DNA of 64,000 bases from CAZSDU01 sp964429135. Its GTDB lineage: Bacteria; Bacteroidota; Bacteroidia; Bacteroidales; FEN-979. This document shows, piece after piece, positions 49,821 through 58,464 of the stretch. Location of the stretch: assembly GCA_964429135.1 (NCBI GenBank), contig CAYSAU010000003.1, positions 1-64,000 of the forward strand, in the 5' to 3' direction. The translations under genes and the position numbers were made by a program. Numbering within the stretch: position 1 is the stretch's first letter; every line of letters begins with the position of its first letter. Under the pieces are notes generated by a model. The model made no database searches, was not told the origin of the DNA, and saw only the letters and a list, made by a program, of their open reading frames with translations.

Positions 49821-51056
49821 CTATTCCGGCAACACTAAGGGAAAATTGTAACGAAATTCACCAAATTGAGGCTGTTGGAGGATATGAGTAAGAAAATCCA
49901 TGTAGGCGGGAGTAAATGAAAATTTATTGATATCGTAATAATCCTCCGAAAGGGGTTTGTTCCCTACTGCTCCCATGTCAATGGAAACCGTGTTAAATTC
50001 TTCGAGTTCAACCAGTGGAACGATTTTTTTCATCACCGGCATTTGTCCATAATCTTCGCGAAGGAGAAGGTCGACCACTTTATCGGCCAGGGTTGTGGTA
50101 AGCCTGCGGTCGTAGTGACGGCAATGGCCGGAACGGGCAAAATATCCGCTGATCTGGGCCCTGGCTTCAATACCCAGTTTTTTGGAAATTTCTGATGCCA
50201 CTACCCCGCTGACACCTCCGAAACGAGGATGACCATACTCATCGACTTCCGAACTGGCATAGACCATATCAACCTTTCCTGATTTTTCATCATACCATCG
50301 GATGCCTTCTGAAACCGGGATAACGAGACATTTCTTTTTAGAATTCATATACGTCTCTTTGACTGTTTCCAAAAAGACTTCTTTTCTTTCTTTCGTGATC
50401 TCAAATTCGGGGATCAGTCCGAGAGATGCTCCTCCAAAAATGGCAGAGCCGGTCAGCCAACCAGCATCCCTTCCCATGACCTCCATCACGATGATACGGG
50501 AATGTGATTCTGCCGTAGTTCTTAAAGTGGCAGTAAATTCCATGACCGAGCGGGCCGCAGAAGGGAAACCCGGACAAAGCACGGCTTCTATTTCCCTCCC
50601 CTGATAATGATGCATGGTGCGTGTCCTCAAATCATTATCAATGGTTTTCGGAAATCCGATCACCGGAATGCCTTCGGTTTCAAACAAGCGTTTGGCAGCT
50701 CCATTGGTATCGTCTCCACCAATTGAAACAAGGACATCAATTTTATAGCGCTCGAAATTTTTCAGGACCTGGGGAACCCGGCTTTCCGGATTCTTTTTTG
50801 AGGGGAAGGGATTGGTACGGCTTGATCGCAGGGCCGTGCCTCCATAATACCCATCATAAGGCTGATTGGTAAGGTCAACAATATTCCCGTTTCCCAGCAG
50901 GCCTTTCCATCCCTGCAATACGCCCAGCACCCTGAAACCAAGCAGGGAAGCCCTGTTTCTTATTGCTTCGATACTGGAATTGATGGCCGGAGTGTCGCCT
51001 CCGCCAGATAAAATAGCTAAAGTTTTGCCGTTAAATAGCTTGTGATCCTGTTTCAT
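49821..51056 (-). CDS. 6-phosphofructokinase, predicted PPi-dependent
   Basis: 411 residues of the PFK superfamily. Residues that separate phosphoryl donors are visible: SIGGDDTNGAAKRL (Asp116 where ATP enzymes have Gly) and FPKTIDNDLRTR (Lys137 where ATP enzymes usually have Gly). Both point to pyrophosphate as donor. Other conserved parts are LSGGGDTPAINSSI, VMEVMGRDAGWLTGSA and SGYFARSGHCRHYDRR. It interconverts fructose 6-phosphate and fructose 1,6-bisphosphate, reversibly if PPi-linked. It converges with the aspartate kinase gene, 13 bp apart, with no hairpin between. Confidence 0.92.
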   Translation of the reverse strand: MKQDHKLFNGKTLAILSGGGDTPAINSSIEAIRNRASLLGFRVLGVLQGWKGLLGNGNIVDLTNQPYDGYYGGTALRSSRTNPFPSKKNPESRVPQVLKNFERYKIDVLVSIGGDDTNGAAKRLFETEGIPVIGFPKTIDNDLRTRTMHHYQGREIEAVLCPGFPSAARSVMEFTATLRTTAESHSRIIVMEVMGRDAGWLTGSAIFGGASLGLIPEFEITKERKEVFLETVKETYMNSKKKCLVIPVSEGIRWYDEKSGKVDMVYASSEVDEYGHPRFGGVSGVVASEISKKLGIEARAQISGYFARSGHCRHYDRRLTTTLADKVVDLLLREDYGQMPVMKKIVPLVELEEFNTVSIDMGAVGNKPLSEDYYDINKFSFTPAYMDFLTHILQQPQFGEFRYNFPLVLPE

Positions 51057-51075
51057 AAGTAAAAATAATTTAAGG

Positions 51076-51083
51076 CAAAGCTA
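51076..51083 (-). promoter_or_regulatory. -7 promoter box (TAGCTTTG) for the phosphofructokinase gene
   Basis: Exact TAnnTTTG on the minus strand, 19 bp upstream of the ATG at 51056. Confidence 0.6.
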
Positions 51084-51120
51084 AAAGAAAATAGTGAAAT
51101 ATTGACGTCCCGGGTATTGA

Positions 51121-52053
51121 TTACAAGTCAAGAATTTTTTGAACCAGGACTTCAGCAAGCCTGATGTTGGATTCAACCGTCCAACCCGCGATATGTGGTG
51201 AAAGAATGACATTTTCTGATTGTACGAGGTATTGAAAATCTTCCGGAAGCCGTTCTGCCATGGCTTCAAGTGTAGTGTCCTCATATTCCAGCACATCCAG
51301 TGCCGCGCCTATCACTTTGCCTGATTTCATATTCCTGACCAGATCGGCGGTGTTTACCACGTTTCCGCGGGAGGTATTGATCAGTATGACAGATTTTCTG
51401 AAATGCTGCAGGAAAGAGTGATTGACTAGGTAATGTGTTTCCCTGGTCAGCGGGACATGAAGGCTTAAGATATCACAGGACTCAAAAACTTCTTCCAAAG
51501 TCGATTCTCTGACAAACTCATTGGCGTAATCGGTTTTATATTTATCATAAGACAGAACTTCGGCTTCAAACCCTCTCAATCTTTGGGCAAATGCACTGCC
51601 CATGTTGCCATAACCGATAATGCAGATGGTTTTCCCCTTGATCTCTCTGCCCCGGTTTTCTTCTCTTTTCCACAAACCCTGGCGTACCTGGCGATCGGCT
51701 CTAGGAAGATGGTTCAGGAGTGCAAGAAGCATCCCCAGCGTATGCTCCCCGACAGCATCACGGTTGCCTTCCGGAGAATTCAGGCAGCAGATATTCCTGC
51801 TCTTGGCATATTCCACATCAATGTTTTCCATTCCCGACCCTACCCTGCCAATAAATTTCAAACGTTTGGCTTTCTGAAGGATTTCCTTGTCAAGAATGAT
51901 CTTACTCCGGATGATCAATCCTTCATAATCTCCGATGATCCGTTTATACTCCTCACGATGGTAATCCGGGAAATAATCGCAGCAAAAACCCCTGGCCGAA
52001 AGCCGCTCGCGGATCAGGGGATGAACGGAATCAATGAAAAGGATTTTTTGCAT
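51121..52053 (-). CDS. NAD-dependent D-2-hydroxyacid dehydrogenase (phosphoglycerate dehydrogenase-like)
   Basis: 310 residues from the ATG at 52053 (MQKILFIDSVHPLIRERL). The substrate half includes YEGLIIRSKIILDKEIL and FIGRVGSGMENIDVEYAKSR. The NAD-binding motif is CIIGYGNMGSAFAQRL. Catalytic Arg is in LINTSRGNVVNTADL, Glu in ALDVLEYED-like sequence and His in ILSPHIAGWTVES. It could be SerA (serine synthesis) or another 2-hydroxyacid dehydrogenase; it lacks the C-terminal ACT domain of longer SerA forms. An upstream in-frame extension is antisense to the MMPL gene and is rejected. Confidence 0.9.
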   Translation of the reverse strand: MQKILFIDSVHPLIRERLSARGFCCDYFPDYHREEYKRIIGDYEGLIIRSKIILDKEILQKAKRLKFIGRVGSGMENIDVEYAKSRNICCLNSPEGNRDAVGEHTLGMLLALLNHLPRADRQVRQGLWKREENRGREIKGKTICIIGYGNMGSAFAQRLRGFEAEVLSYDKYKTDYANEFVRESTLEEVFESCDILSLHVPLTRETHYLVNHSFLQHFRKSVILINTSRGNVVNTADLVRNMKSGKVIGAALDVLEYEDTTLEAMAERLPEDFQYLVQSENVILSPHIAGWTVESNIRLAEVLVQKILDL

Positions 52054-52077
52054 TGTTGCGAACAGACAAACAGTTGA

Positions 52078-52085
52078 CAAAGTTA
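52078..52085 (-). promoter_or_regulatory. -7 promoter box (TAACTTTG) for the dehydrogenase gene
   Basis: Exact TAnnTTTG on the minus strand, 24 bp upstream of the ATG at 52053. Confidence 0.6.
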
Positions 52086-52153
52086 AGGATTCTTGGAGAT
52101 TCTGCTTTCCTAATAAGGATTTTTGTAATTTCGTAGTCTTAAATTTTATTATC

Positions 52154-54505
52154 GTGTGGACTTTTCTGGTTAGGTTGATTTTAAGAAACCGTATTACGAT
52201 TATGATATTGGTGGGGCTGATCACCTCCTTCATGGGTTATAAAGCCCTGGATGTTAAACTTCAATATGAAAGCAGCAGTATTCTTCCTGCCTCTGATTCA
52301 ACGAATATCGTCTATCAAAGTTTCATCAAGCAATTCGGGGAGGACGGAACCATCATGTTTCTGGGTATTGTTGATAGCAATCTTTTTCGGCTGTCAAATT
52401 TCAATGATTATTATGATCTGGCAGATTCCCTGAAAAAAATCAAGGGAGTTCAGGAGATCGTATCCATCACCCGCCTCTATCGACTGGTTAAAAATGATTC
52501 CCTGAAAAGATTTGAATTCCAGCCGGTTTGTCCCCGGAAACCGGTCACTCAAAACGAACTTGATTCCATCAGAAAGCTGATCTATTCATTACCATTTTAT
52601 GAAGGTCTGGTTTACAATAAGCATACTTCGGCCACGCTGCTCGCACTCACCCTCGATAAAAAGACCATTAATTCAAAAGAGCGTCTCAGGCTAATCCTGG
52701 AAATCAAAGCCATGGTCGATCGTTTTGCCAAGAAAGACCAGGTGGAAGTTCATTTCTCCGGACTACCTTATATTCGTACCCTGGTAGCCAAAATGCTGGA
52801 AAACGAGATGCGGTTATTCATGGTTCTGGCCATCCTGATCTCCGCGGTTTTTCTATTCATCTTTTTCCGTTCTGCAAAAGCGGTCATTTTTCCTATTCTG
52901 ATCGTAATCATCAGTGTGATCTGGGCACTTGGTTTTATGTCGTTGTTCGGATATAAAATTACCATGCTTACGGCTATCATACCGCCTTTACTGATCGTAA
53001 TCGGCGTAGAGAACTGCATTTTTATCCTGAACAAATATCACTACGAATTCAGTCACCACCGCAACCAGGCCAAATCCCTTTCCAGGGTGATCCAGCGTAT
53101 CGGGATGGCCAACCTGCTCACGAATGCAGCCACTGCCACCGGTTTTGCCGCGTTTACCATCACCAATAACAAACTTTTAGTGGAATTCGGTCTCATCGCG
53201 GCCATTAACATCATGGTGGTGTATGTGCTTTCACTTACCCTGGTTCCAATTTTCTTCAGCTTTTTACCTCCACCCAAAGGTCGGCATACCAAGCACATCC
53301 AGGACAGCCTTGCAAAATCATTTATTGAAAAAGCTGTGTTCTGGGTAACCCATTACCGTAACCCTATTTATATTTTCATGGGTGTTATCATCGTGGTCGC
53401 CATCATAGGGGCACTCCAGCTTAAAACAAGCGGAACCATTGTAGATGACATTTCGAAACGGGATCCGATTTATAAAGACATGCTCTTTTTTGAGCGACAC
53501 TTCAAAGGGATCATGCCCCTTGAAATCACCATTGATACAAAAAAGAAAAAAGGGGTCATGCAATTAACCACCCTGAAAAAAATCGACCGTTTGCAAGATA
53601 GCCTCAGCACCTACCCTGAATTGTCGAAAGCCTTATCCATCGTGGAAGTGGTTAAAACAGCCCGACAGGCTTTTTACCAGGGTGACCCGGAATATTACGC
53701 CCTGCCTGACAACAACGAACTTGCCTTCATGGCTGATTACCTGCCTCAGTTTAAATCGAATAAACGTACCATTCTTAACAATTTTCTCGACACCAATCTC
53801 CAGGTAACTCGTGTGAGTGTGCAAATGGCCAATGTCGGAACAAAAAAGATCGACAGTATCCAGAAAAAGCTCAGACCTGTCATTGATTCTATCTTTAATC
53901 CTCAGAAATATAAAGTAGAAGTTACGGGTACCAGTGTGGTATTTTTAAAAGGCACCAATTTCCTGATCCGTAACCTCTGGGAAAGTATTGCCCTTGCTGT
54001 GTTTGTAATCGCCATTCTGCTTGCTTTTCTGTTCGCTTCCTGGAGGATGATCCTGATCTCCATGATTCCCAACCTGATTCCACAATTGATGACCGGCGCC
54101 TTGATGGGTTTTTTAGATATCCCCATTAAGCCTTCAACCATTCTGATTTTCAGCATTGCCCTGGGGATTTCCGTGGATAATTCCATACAGTTCCTGTCAC
54201 GTTACCGTTTGCAATTGAAGCAAACCGGGCACAATATTCCTGCTTCCGTAATCTCTGCCCTGAAAGAAACGGGTTACAGCATGATCTATTCCTCTACCGT
54301 GTTGTTTTTTGGCTTTGGAATTTTTGTCCTTTCTTCCTTCGGGGGCACACAAGCGCTTGGATTCCTGGTTTCCTTCACCTTGCTGGTTGCAGGCTTGCTA
54401 AACATGTTCGTCTTGCCTTCCCTGCTTTTAACTTTAGATAAATGGAGTACCACCAAGGCTTTCGAAAAACCATTGGTAGAAATCTACAATGATCCTGAAG
54501 ATTAG
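52154..54505 (+). CDS. MMPL/RND-superfamily exporter
   Basis: 783 residues from a GTG at 52154 (MWTFLVRLILRNRITIMILV). There are two halves, each one membrane helix, a large extracytoplasmic loop and five more helices. First-half helices appear in LFMVLAILISAVFLFIFF and LTAIIPPLLIVIGVENCIFI; second-half ones in WESIALAVFVIAILLAFLFA and LIFSIALGISVDNSIQFLSR. It likely moves lipids or other hydrophobic molecules. No adaptor or channel gene is adjacent. A frame up to 52034 overlaps the divergent dehydrogenase and precedes the near-match promoter box TAATTTCG (52126-52133), so the GTG is chosen. Confidence 0.87.
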   Translation: MWTFLVRLILRNRITIMILVGLITSFMGYKALDVKLQYESSSILPASDSTNIVYQSFIKQFGEDGTIMFLGIVDSNLFRLSNFNDYYDLADSLKKIKGVQEIVSITRLYRLVKNDSLKRFEFQPVCPRKPVTQNELDSIRKLIYSLPFYEGLVYNKHTSATLLALTLDKKTINSKERLRLILEIKAMVDRFAKKDQVEVHFSGLPYIRTLVAKMLENEMRLFMVLAILISAVFLFIFFRSAKAVIFPILIVIISVIWALGFMSLFGYKITMLTAIIPPLLIVIGVENCIFILNKYHYEFSHHRNQAKSLSRVIQRIGMANLLTNAATATGFAAFTITNNKLLVEFGLIAAINIMVVYVLSLTLVPIFFSFLPPPKGRHTKHIQDSLAKSFIEKAVFWVTHYRNPIYIFMGVIIVVAIIGALQLKTSGTIVDDISKRDPIYKDMLFFERHFKGIMPLEITIDTKKKKGVMQLTTLKKIDRLQDSLSTYPELSKALSIVEVVKTARQAFYQGDPEYYALPDNNELAFMADYLPQFKSNKRTILNNFLDTNLQVTRVSVQMANVGTKKIDSIQKKLRPVIDSIFNPQKYKVEVTGTSVVFLKGTNFLIRNLWESIALAVFVIAILLAFLFASWRMILISMIPNLIPQLMTGALMGFLDIPIKPSTILIFSIALGISVDNSIQFLSRYRLQLKQTGHNIPASVISALKETGYSMIYSSTVLFFGFGIFVLSSFGGTQALGFLVSFTLLVAGLLNMFVLPSLLLTLDKWSTTKAFEKPLVEIYNDPED

Positions 54506-54546
54506 GATTATTTTTATTACTTTTATTGAAGTTAAATTTTCTGACG

Positions 54547-55407
54547 ATGAAAGGAATCATTCTCGCAGGTGGCGCCGGTACAAGGCTACATCCTTTAACT
54601 TTGGCAGTGAGTAAGCAACTGATGCCGGTTTACGACAAACCCATGATCTATTATCCCTTATCGGTTTTGATGATGGCCGGGATCAGGGAAGTACTGATCA
54701 TTTCAACGCCTCACGATCTGCCGAATTTCCGTCAGTTACTGGGGGATGGTCACGCGCTGGGATGTGAATTTTCCTATGCCGAACAAGTGATCCCCAACGG
54801 GCTGGCGCAGGCTTTTGTGATCGGGGAATCGTTCATTGGGAAAGACAAAGTGGCCCTGATCCTTGGCGACAATATTTTTTATGGCAACGGATTGTCACAA
54901 ATCGTGCAGGAAAACAACGACCCTGAAGGAGGAGTGGTGTTCGCCTATCACGTGAACGATCCGGAAAGATATGGCGTAGTGGAATTCGATGATGGCTTCA
55001 ATGCCCTGTCCATTGAAGAAAAACCGAAACAACCCAAGTCAAATTACGCGGTTCCTGGTTTGTATTTCTATGACAATACCGTCATTGAAACCGCTAAAAA
55101 CATACAGCCAAGCGCCCGTGGTGAATATGAGATCACCGATGTCAACCGGTTTTACCTGATGCAAAACAAACTCAAAGTTGGCGTTCTCAGCCGGGGTATC
55201 GCGTGGCTTGACACTGGAACTTTTGAATCCCTGCTTCAGGCCGCCCAGTTCGTAGAAGTGGTACAAAACCGCCAGGGGCTGAAGATCGGATGCATCGAGG
55301 AAATTGCTTTTCGTATGAAATTCATCAATAGAGAACAACTATATGCCATCGCTCAACCCCTTCTGAAAAGCGGGTATGGTCAGTATCTTATTAACCTTCA
55401 GGATTAA
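54547..55407 (+). CDS. rfbA: Glucose-1-phosphate thymidylyltransferase
   Basis: 286 residues from the ATG at 54547. Nucleotidyltransferase motifs: GIILAGGAGTRLHPLTLAVS (pyrophosphorylase signature), KQLMPVYDKPMIYYPLSVLM, LILGDNIFYGNG (metal Asp), VEFDDGFNALSIEEKPKQPK, GEYEITDVNRFYL and GIAWLDTGTFESLLQAAQFV. It makes dTDP-glucose for dTDP-rhamnose and related surface sugars. No rfbB, rfbC or rfbD genes are adjacent. It follows the MMPL gene by 41 bp and precedes the prenyl synthase by 7 bp. Confidence 0.96.
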   Translation: MKGIILAGGAGTRLHPLTLAVSKQLMPVYDKPMIYYPLSVLMMAGIREVLIISTPHDLPNFRQLLGDGHALGCEFSYAEQVIPNGLAQAFVIGESFIGKDKVALILGDNIFYGNGLSQIVQENNDPEGGVVFAYHVNDPERYGVVEFDDGFNALSIEEKPKQPKSNYAVPGLYFYDNTVIETAKNIQPSARGEYEITDVNRFYLMQNKLKVGVLSRGIAWLDTGTFESLLQAAQFVEVVQNRQGLKIGCIEEIAFRMKFINREQLYAIAQPLLKSGYGQYLINLQD

Positions 55408-55414
55408 ACCAAGC

Positions 55415-56389
55415 ATGCAAACCGCCTCCCTACTGCAAGAAAAGATACGGAAAGCTTTTTTAGCGGAAAACTTTCTTTTTGACCCCCCAGAACTGTATGC
55501 ACCCATCGCCTATACTTTATCGCAGGGGGGGAAACGACTTCGCCCCTTACTGACTCTGATGGCTTGCGATCTTTTCGGAGAAAATCCGGAGAAGGCTGTA
55601 TTTCCTGCCATGGGACTTGAAATTTTCCATAATTTCACTTTGTTGCATGATGATATCATGGACAATGCCTCTTTAAGGCGAGGACAACCCACGGTGAATA
55701 AAAAATGGGACAACAATACCGCCATTCTCTCTGGTGATACCATGTTTGTGATGGCTTATGAATATATCACCCGAACCGATCCGGAAAAATTACCCCCTGT
55801 TCTCGACCTTTTCAACACAACCGCAAGAGCTGTTTGCGAAGGTCAGCAATACGACATGAATTTCGAAACCTCTCCGGATATTAGCATTCCTGATTATCTG
55901 ATGATGATCCGCCTGAAAACAGCGGTGCTGATCGCTTGTAGCCTGAAACTCGGCGCCATCCTTTCCGGAGCAAACGAAAAAGACACTGAAAATATTTCCG
56001 TTTTTGGTGAAAACCTGGGTATGGCTTTTCAGCTTCAGGATGATTACCTCGATGCTTTTGGGGAAGTCAATAAATTTGGTAAAACAATCGGAGGGGATAT
56101 TCTAACACGAAAAAAAACCTACTTAACCCTTAAAGCGTTTGAGTTATCCAGGGAAGATACACTGATCCGCCTGACCCATTACTTTTCCGATCAGGAATTA
56201 CCCTCTGCTGAAAAAGTTCAGAAAATAACTGAAATTTACAAATTGCTTAAGGTGGATGAAATAATCCAGGAGGAGATCCGGCATTATCTGGCAAAAAGTC
56301 TTACATCCCTTCAAGCCATTCAGATCGACGAAGATCGGAAAGCCGGATTAAAGTCGCTGGCTATGGAGATGATCGGCCGGGAAAAATAA
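55415..56389 (+). CDS. Polyprenyl diphosphate synthase (FPP/GGPP-type)
   Basis: 324 residues from the ATG at 55415. Both Asp-rich motifs are present: FARM as FTLLHDDIMDNASLRRGQPT and SARM as FQLQDDYLDAFGEVNKFGKT. GGKRLRPLLTLMACDLFG is the isopentenyl-diphosphate site. It condenses isopentenyl diphosphate onto allylic diphosphates for quinones, carriers or other isoprenoids; chain length cannot be set with confidence. It starts 7 bp after rfbA and converges with the ABC-F gene. Confidence 0.94.
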   Translation: MQTASLLQEKIRKAFLAENFLFDPPELYAPIAYTLSQGGKRLRPLLTLMACDLFGENPEKAVFPAMGLEIFHNFTLLHDDIMDNASLRRGQPTVNKKWDNNTAILSGDTMFVMAYEYITRTDPEKLPPVLDLFNTTARAVCEGQQYDMNFETSPDISIPDYLMMIRLKTAVLIACSLKLGAILSGANEKDTENISVFGENLGMAFQLQDDYLDAFGEVNKFGKTIGGDILTRKKTYLTLKAFELSREDTLIRLTHYFSDQELPSAEKVQKITEIYKLLKVDEIIQEEIRHYLAKSLTSLQAIQIDEDRKAGLKSLAMEMIGREK

Positions 56390-56401
56390 AAACTCACCCG
56401 C

Positions 56402-58342
56402 TCACAAACTCAATATCTCCAACTCATAATGGAGGGTTTCCCAGTGATGCATTTCCGTTTTAAGAGCCTGTTTCAACTTTTCATATTCACAATATAAACT
56501 GCCATCCTGTATCTGTTGTTGATATTTCACCGGATTCCCAAGCATCTCTTCCTTGATCTTCATTTCCTTTTCAAGCTTCTCAATTTCCGCTTCGCTTTTA
56601 GAGATTTTAGTGTTGATTTTACGGATTTCCCGTTCATTTTCTTTCTTTTTTTCCCAGTTTATTTTATTTGGGGAAATCGGTTGTTCTTCCTTTGAGTTTA
56701 CATTGGTCTTAAGAAGGTCAAATTCTGAAAGCGTACGCATTTTTCTTTGCTCAAGAAAATCATAGATATCCCCAAGATATTCCTTGATTTTACCATGGCG
56801 GAACTCAAAGACACGGTTAGTCAGTCCCTGTAGAAAATCACGGTCATGGGAAACGATGATCAGGGTGCCATCGTATTGGAGCAAAGCGTTCTTCAATACA
56901 TCTTTCGATCGCATATCCAGGTGGTTGGTAGGTTCATCAAGGATGAGAAGGTTGGCTGGAGTCAGCAAAAGTTTAGCCAGGGACAGCCTCGATTTTTCCC
57001 CTCCGGAAAGCACTTTAACCTTTTTTTCAATGTCATCACCGCTGAATAAAAAACCCCCAAGGATGCCTTTGATTCTTGCCCGGATATCGCCCACAGCGAT
57101 ATCGTCAATGGTCTGAAAAACGGTTTTTTCCTGATCGAGGTAGTCTCCCTGATCCTGGGCGTAATAACCCATCACGATATTATGCCCGTATTTCATCTCC
57201 CCAGAGTAATCTGACTTTCCGGTAATGATTTTCGACAAGGTGGTTTTTCCCTCCCCGTTTTTTCCAACAAAGGCGATGCGATCGTTTTTTATGATAGAAA
57301 ATTCCAGCTCGTTCAATACCCGTTTCTGGGGATAATCCTTGCACAGATGTTTGGCTTCCAGAATGATTTTTCCGGAATGAGGGGCTTTGGGAAAGCGGAA
57401 ATTGATCGCTGACTCATCCATGATGTCGATCTCCACCAGATCGATTTTTTCCAGCATTTTAATCCGTGATTGGACCTGTGCCGCCTTGGTGGCTTTTGAG
57501 CGGAACCTTTCAATGAAACGTTCCACCTGCCGGATTTGTCTTTGCTGATTGTTAAAAGTCGCCAACTGGCTCTCCATCCGTTCTTCCCGCATCAGGACAT
57601 AGCCCGAGTAATTGGCTTTATAATCAAATATTTTTCCCAGGCTGATCTCAATGGTACGGCGGGTGACATTATCCAGGAAGGCCCGGTCATGAGAAACCAG
57701 CATCACGGCGCTTGTACAGGATGAAAGAAACCCTTCCAGCCATTGGATAGATTCAATATCCAGATGGTTGGTAGGCTCATCAAGAAGGATAAGGTCGGGT
57801 TTTTGCAATAAAATTTTCGCGATCTCTACCCGCATTTGCCATCCGCTGCTGAAAGTCGAGAGACTGCGGTTGAGTTCCTCTGTTTCGAAACCCAATCCCA
57901 GCAGTATTTTTTCAATATCCACATGAACGGCCTGCCCCCCGAGTATATGATAGCGTTCAAGCGTATCGGCATGACGTTTTAATAATCGCTGATAATCCTC
58001 TGACTCATAATCACAGCGAATCCTGATTTCTTCTTCATCGCGATGCAATTGTTCTTCCATTGCAATGATCTCCTGAAAAGCGGTCAGGGCCTCTTCCATC
58101 ACTGTTTTTGCGCTTCGCGACTGAAGTTCCTGTGGCAGGTAGCCCACAGTGAATCCTTCCGGTAAAATGACCTCCCCTTCATCGGCTTTCTGCAGGCCTT
58201 TAATAATTTTCAGCAAAGTAGATTTTCCTGCCCCATTTTTACCTACCAGACCAATACGGTCCTTTTCATTGATAAAAAAAGAAAGGTGGTCAAAAAGAGA
58301 TTCCCCTCCAAAGGCAACAGAAAGGTTGTTGATTGAGATCAT
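56402..58342 (-). CDS. ABC-F family ATPase (ribosome-associated)
   Basis: 646 residues with two ABC domains and no membrane segment. Walker A: GLVGKNGAGKSTLLK and AFVGKNGEGKTTLSK. Signature: STFSSGWQMRVEIAK and LSGGEKSRLSLAK. Walker B: LILLDEPTNHLDIESIQWLE and LLILDEPTNHLDM. A linker (P-site tRNA interaction motif region, about 240-300) carries the Arg/Lys-rich RQVERFIERFRSKATKAAQV, and the C-terminal tail (about 560-646) is coiled coil. It acts on the ribosome in translation. Its promoter box lies only 4 bp before the ATG. Confidence 0.94.
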   Translation of the reverse strand: MISINNLSVAFGGESLFDHLSFFINEKDRIGLVGKNGAGKSTLLKIIKGLQKADEGEVILPEGFTVGYLPQELQSRSAKTVMEEALTAFQEIIAMEEQLHRDEEEIRIRCDYESEDYQRLLKRHADTLERYHILGGQAVHVDIEKILLGLGFETEELNRSLSTFSSGWQMRVEIAKILLQKPDLILLDEPTNHLDIESIQWLEGFLSSCTSAVMLVSHDRAFLDNVTRRTIEISLGKIFDYKANYSGYVLMREERMESQLATFNNQQRQIRQVERFIERFRSKATKAAQVQSRIKMLEKIDLVEIDIMDESAINFRFPKAPHSGKIILEAKHLCKDYPQKRVLNELEFSIIKNDRIAFVGKNGEGKTTLSKIITGKSDYSGEMKYGHNIVMGYYAQDQGDYLDQEKTVFQTIDDIAVGDIRARIKGILGGFLFSGDDIEKKVKVLSGGEKSRLSLAKLLLTPANLLILDEPTNHLDMRSKDVLKNALLQYDGTLIIVSHDRDFLQGLTNRVFEFRHGKIKEYLGDIYDFLEQRKMRTLSEFDLLKTNVNSKEEQPISPNKINWEKKKENEREIRKINTKISKSEAEIEKLEKEMKIKEEMLGNPVKYQQQIQDGSLYCEYEKLKQALKTEMHHWETLHYELEILSL

Positions 58343-58346
58343 GGAG

Positions 58347-58354
58347 CAAAGATA
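58347..58354 (-). promoter_or_regulatory. -7 promoter box (TATCTTTG) for the ABC-F gene, 4 bp before its ATG
   Basis: Exact TAnnTTTG on the minus strand. As at the aspartate kinase gene, the predicted RNA start coincides with the ATG. Confidence 0.55.
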
Positions 58355-58361
58355 CGAAAAG

Positions 58362-58411
58362 TACCCACCCCAAACCCCTCCCTACGCGTAGGGAGGGGCC
58401 GGCGGTGGGTA
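58362..58411. repeat. 50-bp interrupted palindrome with GC-rich core
   Basis: The inner 24 bp (58375-58398) are a perfect palindrome centred on CTACGCGTAG and flanked by CCCCTCC/GGAGGGG. Outer arms TACCCACC (58362-58369) and GGTGGGTA (58404-58411) also pair. It lies between the T9SS adhesin terminator and the ABC-F promoter. The CCCCTCCC...GGGAGGGG style resembles dispersed palindromic repeats of other genomes. Confidence 0.8.
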
Positions 58412-58415
58412 TTAC

Positions 58416-58445
58416 AAAAAAAGGCCGGGTTTCCCCGGCCTTTTT
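58416..58445 (-). terminator. Rho-independent terminator of the T9SS adhesin gene
   Basis: The stem GGCCGGG/CCCGGCC (58423-58429 and 58434-58440) with a 4-nt loop is flanked by A and T runs, so it can work in both directions. On the minus strand it follows the adhesin stop codon (58465) by about 20 bp. Confidence 0.92.
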
Positions 58446-58464
58446 GATAATATCCAATGAAGGA

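Noticed and set aside
52034..52153. A 40-residue N-terminal extension of the MMPL exporter
   Set aside because: It overlaps the divergent dehydrogenase gene and lies upstream of the likely promoter; the hydrophobic N-terminus begins at the GTG at 52154.
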